This document shows positions 60,331-64,000 of a DNA stretch of 64,000 bases, piece after piece. The stretch comes from Mesotaenium endlicherianum. Taxonomy: Eukaryota; Streptophyta; Zygnematophyceae; Zygnematales; Mesotaeniaceae. The stretch's first letter is position 1; each line of letters begins with the position of its first letter. The notes beneath the pieces are model-generated. The model did not search any database, was not told the DNA's origin, and was given only the letters and a program-made list of their open reading frames with translations. The DNA lies in assembly GCA_009602735.1 (NCBI GenBank), contig WELA01009451.1:1-64000 (forward strand). The letters run 5' to 3'. The translations under genes and the position numbers were made by a program.

Positions 60331-62007
60331 ATGGCGCCCACCACACAAAAGGAGGACAGAAAGCGCAAGGCAGAAGAAGCCAGGAGGACAATGGAGCAAT
60401 ACCAGAAGGAGCTGGCGGCGACGTCCCTCACCAGGAGAGAACAAGAAAGGGTCCGCAAACAACAAGAGGCGGCAGAAGAGGCACAGAGGAAGAAGGATCA
60501 GGAAGCGGAAAACCTCAGGAAGGCTGAGGAGGAGAGACAGAAGAAACAGCAAGAAGAAGCGGCAGCGGCAGAAGAGGAGAAAAGAAAAAAGATTGAAGCG
60601 GACAGACAGAAGAGCTTGGCCACTTACAGGTATACTGTGGTGGGTGGCCAAAACTTCGATAACCTGAAGGAAGCATTGCTGGCAGCCCAGGAGATCAACA
60701 GGCTGGAACAGACAACACTGCTACAGAAGGAAGGAGCTACAGCACTGGACAGGTACATCGAGACACACACCGGCGTGGTCCTTTACGAAGATTATGCTAA
60801 GATGGTGGGCTATACAGCAGAGCAGGCCCGGTATCTCGCAGATGATTCAGAGGACAAGCCGGTCCCCATACCGGGAATAGTGGGAGATCAGAGACTCATC
60901 CGGATGGTGAGCATGCGGCCCGATAGCTTTAAGGATACGGTATTCTACCTCACACTCCTGCCAGCTTACAATGAAGTTGAGAGAAGGAGCTGGGAGTACT
61001 TGGCCAGGGAAGCAGGACAGCAGATGTTCTCTCCCCACTGGTTCCCGTGTAAACTGAGGAAGGCTGAGCACGGACCCCAGTACTACCAGCAGCCAACAGA
61101 CTGGAGGTGGATGACCGTCACAAATAAGAAGCAGGAGTGTGACCGAGCCCAACCGGATGACTTCCACTATGGCCTAGACGGCTATCTCATCCTACCACCT
61201 CACATTGCCCCTTGGGACCCCAGGCTGAATGGATGCCTGAGCAATATGAATGCAGAGACCAAGGAACATAGGAGGAGGGGAAGAGACTACTTCTCTAAGG
61301 GAAAGCATGCCTTTGTCAAATGGGCAAAGAATGCAGGCCGGATAGATATCAGTAGGCTGAAGGCCAAGCAACCTCCAGCGCGCCCTAAGAAAGGGAGGTC
61401 GGTAGACTACTCCATGTCTACTAGGGAGCAGGACGACTTAGTGGACGAGACCCCTACTCTCTCCGAGGAGGAGGATGAGGAGGATGAGGAAGAAGAACAA
61501 GGCAGAGGAGAAGCATCAGCAGCAGGTACTCAGGATACCCAGGGACAGGCAGTGGCACTTCCTAAAGAACCACGATCAGGTGTGTGGAATGTGATCCCCG
61601 TTATGGCGACAACTGGACCCCGCGCTCGCTCCCCCAGCCCACCTGCCCAAGCAGGGGAAGAAGCTGATCTGACTGTACTGGGCAGCAGACACAGACAGAA
61701 ATCCCCAGAGGACAGGGGTGCCAGAAGAGGGACACGCGGGTGGGCCAGAGGTATGCCAGCCTCCCCCTCCGCTCAGGGGCATGTACCTCTAGCCAATGTA
61801 TTTCAGCATCCTACTGGAATGCCTGTCTATGTGGGAATCAACACCCAAGTGGTTGAAGAGCAGGCCACCATCCTCCGTTCTCCTCGAGGGCCAACTTTAG
61901 AGCAAACAGGGTTCTTTAGAAGGCCAGCTGACAGACCTAGAGGGCTGTCCAGATCTAGGTCCAGATCTCCGTCTCCTGACCCTGAAGCCCCAGGAACAAC
62001 CCCTTAA
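60331..62007 (+). CDS. A1 third ORF, unknown function
   Basis: 558 codons from the ATG that follows ACATGTGCAGG; an ATG at 60307 would add eight. Residues about 8-105 are extremely rich in Glu, Lys, Arg, Gln and Ala without Pro, a strong coiled-coil candidate. About 110-340 looks like a folded domain (YTVVGGQNFDNLKEALLAAQ, DRYIETHTGVVLYEDYAKMVG, WRWMTVTNKKQECDRAQPDDFHYGLDGYLILPPHIAP). Then come a basic KPKKGRS-like patch, an acidic run (EEEDEEDEEEEQ) and an Arg/Ser/Pro-rich tail (SRSRSRSPSP). No signal peptide or membrane segment is visible, so it is not an envelope protein. It lies in the position of env between pol and the 3' LTR. The CAG before the ATG resembles a splice acceptor, so a spliced message is possible. 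I do not recognise the family. Confidence 0.8.
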   Translation: MAPTTQKEDRKRKAEEARRTMEQYQKELAATSLTRREQERVRKQQEAAEEAQRKKDQEAENLRKAEEERQKKQQEEAAAAEEEKRKKIEADRQKSLATYRYTVVGGQNFDNLKEALLAAQEINRLEQTTLLQKEGATALDRYIETHTGVVLYEDYAKMVGYTAEQARYLADDSEDKPVPIPGIVGDQRLIRMVSMRPDSFKDTVFYLTLLPAYNEVERRSWEYLAREAGQQMFSPHWFPCKLRKAEHGPQYYQQPTDWRWMTVTNKKQECDRAQPDDFHYGLDGYLILPPHIAPWDPRLNGCLSNMNAETKEHRRRGRDYFSKGKHAFVKWAKNAGRIDISRLKAKQPPARPKKGRSVDYSMSTREQDDLVDETPTLSEEEDEEDEEEEQGRGEASAAGTQDTQGQAVALPKEPRSGVWNVIPVMATTGPRARSPSPPAQAGEEADLTVLGSRHRQKSPEDRGARRGTRGWARGMPASPSAQGHVPLANVFQHPTGMPVYVGINTQVVEEQATILRSPRGPTLEQTGFFRRPADRPRGLSRSRSRSPSPDPEAPGTTP

Positions 62008-62120
62008 GGTGACACGCTGAAGAGGCAGTCAGTAAGGGAGGCTGGTCAGGGTCAGTTTCTTTATTTAAAGCTTTTGCAGTTTAATGTTGTCGAGGCGACA
62101 ACAAGTTAAGTTGGAGGGAT

Positions 62121-62840
62121 TGTAATGAATCAGTATATTAGTGGATATAATATTCATTTAAATATAATAGTTAATTAAGTTCAGCCTGCTGAACTTTAGT
62201 TAATAGTCAGTCTGCTGGACTTTACATAATTATCAGTTTGCTGACTCAGTCGAAAGCAGCAGGCTGAAAGTCCATATAAGTCAGCTTGCTGACACATTCT
62301 TTGACAGCAAGCTGACTTCCGTACTCGGTAGCAGCGAACTGCCTTGATATGCATCTAAGTGCGATATGCTAGATGAATGGCCAGATGACATCCCTATGAT
62401 GGATGGCTATTCGGGATGATGGGAGATGGCGGTGGATTTGGTTAACCGAGGTCCTACCAACGTGGTTAACTCCCGGGTAGGCGGTGCCATCGCACTGACC
62501 GTTGAACAGTAAACTCATTCCATGTACATACGCTAGGCATTGCTCTCGAGTTCGGTATTCGGAAACGAGGCCAACTCTCTTGTACAGCTTACTGAGAGAA
62601 CTCTGAATCCAAGGCGAGAAGCCATTGATACGCACTGTCTTCTAACCTTGCTTATGTATGAGTTTACTGATTTGCATCATTGATGCTAGTTTACTCGCAT
62701 TTGACTTACGAGTATTATTCCCTGCTAGTGTATTGTCCTTTGCCGTTTAACTAGTTAACGGAAATACCATAAAGATTACTTGCTGATATAAAGATCTTTA
62801 TTAATTGTTAATCGCCTATTTGGTAAGTCGATCCATTTCA
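62121..62840 (+). repeat. 3' LTR of chromovirus A1
   Basis: 720 bp, direct repeat of the 5' LTR, starting TGTAATGAATC and ending CATTTCA, followed by the target duplication CTGAG. Confidence 0.95.
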
Positions 62841-62845
62841 CTGAG

Positions 62846-63190
62846 TATCACCAACACTCTCTTTCATTCAACCTCAATTTTTAGAACGTGAGTGCGCAAG
62901 TGGTGCCAAAAACCTCGCTGCTTCCAGACAGCGAATTCCCAAATCAGCAAACGCACTCGTTGTCCCCAGCAGTATACATTCCTATTGCTTAAGGTCCAAA
63001 GAAGGCATAAGAACCCAAATCAACCTCTGAGGTGCAAGTACAAGTGCTTGGTATCGATAAAAGGAATGGTTATTGAAATAGACACCTCAAATTGGACTTC
63101 AAGCCTTTGGGTGATTGTTGTAATTGTTGGACCAAGGAATAGTCACAATGTAGAATGCCTTGCAAGTTCTTTTAACGTTTCAATAAGGAG
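62846..63190. repeat. Duplicated host segment, copy 2, right part
   Basis: Continues the match to copy 1 (10736-11040) after the A1 insertion: CACTCTCTTTCATTCAACCT, ATTGCTTAAGGTCCAAA, GAGGTGCAAGTA, and CTTGCA..TTCTTTTAACG at the end. Confidence 0.75.
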
Positions 63191-64000
63191 TCAAAAAAGA
63201 AGGTCAATATCTCCGATATAACGCAAAGAGGACATATATCGCCTCGTCTTGAAGGTCTAACTTGCATGTTTTCCCTCACAATCGGAAACATGTCAGCTGC
63301 AAAACTTTGACATGCTCACTCTCGAATTTTGGTTTGCCGAGATAGTGGTCCCTTATTTTCATCCGTGAAATTATTATTTTTTAAAATTAATGATTTTTAA
63401 TGATGTCAGATGATGTCGTGCCTAATGGCGTCGCAACTTGGACACGTGTGTGGCTTTCCAGCAAGTGTGTCGTTGACCTGGCCAATGTGTTGGTGGTCCT
63501 CTGTGCGTATGGGTTTTCCCTGGTCGACTGGTCGGTGCGTCTCTGCACGTGGGAAATTGACATGGTTGTTTGCCCTTTACCCGTGTGTCGGCGGCAAGCT
63601 ACCAATTTCTGGTCTTCTTGCACTTGCACCACTCAGGTCTTCTTGCACTCAGGTCTTCTTGCACTTGCACTTGACCACACGGTTGTGAGTCAAATGGTCT
63701 GTGAGTCAAGGTTGACTTTTCGTACCTGGCAGTCGTGACTTGCGCCACATGTGCGGCGCCGCCAAGCTGGTAGCAGTGGTGACAATGGTTGTACCTCATA
63801 CACAGAGAAAAGTCTTGACCGGCATGTAGTGTTCAAAAAGTAACATTGCAGGGCAGCTCGAACAGCGGCTCTCAACGTCAACTTTAGACCCTAGTGCATG
63901 GTCATTTGATAGCTTATTAGAAGGGTACAAAGCGGGCCCCAGGATTTGACAAAAAATTGGACTTTTGAAAACATCCGGGACCTGACGCCCATGACTTTCT
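63191..64000. other. Unassigned region with a small tandem repeat
   Basis: No gene recognised. Around 63617-63672 the word AGGTCTTCTTGCACT recurs with spacings of about 18-20 bp, giving a short irregular tandem array. Confidence 0.45.

Larger units (their letters stand above)
54045..62840 (+). mobile_element. Ty3/gypsy chromovirus A1 with a third ORF, whole-looking
   Basis: LTRs 54045-54765 (721 bp) and 62121-62840 (720 bp), TGTRATGAATC...CATTTCA, differ at about 16 positions (2.2%). Target duplication CTGAG (54040-54044 and 62841-62845). The primer site TGGTATCGGAGC follows the 5' LTR (54767), and a purine-rich GTTGGAGGGA precedes the 3' LTR. Parts: gag, pol with chromodomain, and a third long frame before the 3' LTR. 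No break is evident in the three frames. At an assumed 7e-9 per site per year it is about 1.6 My old. It interrupts copy 2 of the duplicated host segment. Confidence 0.96.

Noticed and set aside
60331-62007. Third ORF of A1 as an envelope gene
   Set aside because: No signal peptide, no transmembrane segment and no cysteine-rich ectodomain; the composition is nuclear-like (charged coiled coil, acidic run, RS tail).
1-64000. CRISPR array, bacterial operons or rRNA genes
   Set aside because: No regularly spaced identical repeats with unique spacers, no ribosomal RNA sequence, and spliced plant-type gene structure.

Overview
The window looks like nuclear DNA of a repeat-rich green plant lineage. 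I infer a streptophyte, possibly a charophyte alga such as Chara, but the species is a guess. Three things point there: a multi-exon gene whose product reads clearly as the plant MSI4/FVE class of histone-binding WD40 protein, several Ty3/gypsy chromoviruses with plant-like iMet primer sites, and decayed F-box/LRR copies. More than half of the 64 kb is LTR-retroelement material, much of it nested.

Layout. 1-3007: minus-strand fragments of LTR family A. 3067-9746: whole-looking minus-strand chromovirus B1 with target duplication GTCTG, inserted in an F-box gene copy whose remains lie at 3008-3066 and 9747-10437. 10438-13677: mostly unassigned, with a flank shared with 53-54 kb, a 64-bp tandem repeat and promoter-like motifs. 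13678-15072: old solo repeat of family D. 15371-27634: family D element, a gypsy element carrying a cytosine-5 DNA methyltransferase and a PHD finger, with split direct repeats. 27635-29418: decayed fragments of families A and D. 29419-34997: degraded chromovirus C1. 34998-37486: family A fragments and a CA/GA microsatellite. 37487-43762: degraded chromovirus B2 with a solo family C LTR inside its own right LTR. 43763-46334: unassigned, with a 51-bp degenerate tandem repeat. 46335-49417: the MSI4/FVE-like gene, nine exons, 463 codons. 49418-51790: unassigned. 51794-53419: F-box/LRR pseudogene, minus strand. 54045-62840: whole-looking chromovirus A1 with target duplication CTGAG and an extra third ORF of unknown function. 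62846-64000: the resumed host flank, then unassigned DNA.

How it fits together. A host segment holding an F-box/LRR gene exists twice (about 9.7-11.0 kb and 53.0-54.0 plus 62.8-63.2 kb), and each copy was later hit by a different chromovirus. LTR divergences counted by eye are about 1.2% (B1), 1.4% (D) and 2.2% (A1), so these three insertions are young compared with C1, B2 and the scattered fragments. The most unusual object is element D: it carries its own predicted DNA-methylation enzyme and a histone-reader finger at the integrase C-terminus. Its ends follow the pattern B - interior - A - B - A, known from tyrosine-recombinase (Ngaro/PAT-type) elements but unexpected with a DDE integrase. 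The only clearly intact host gene is the MSI4/FVE-like one.
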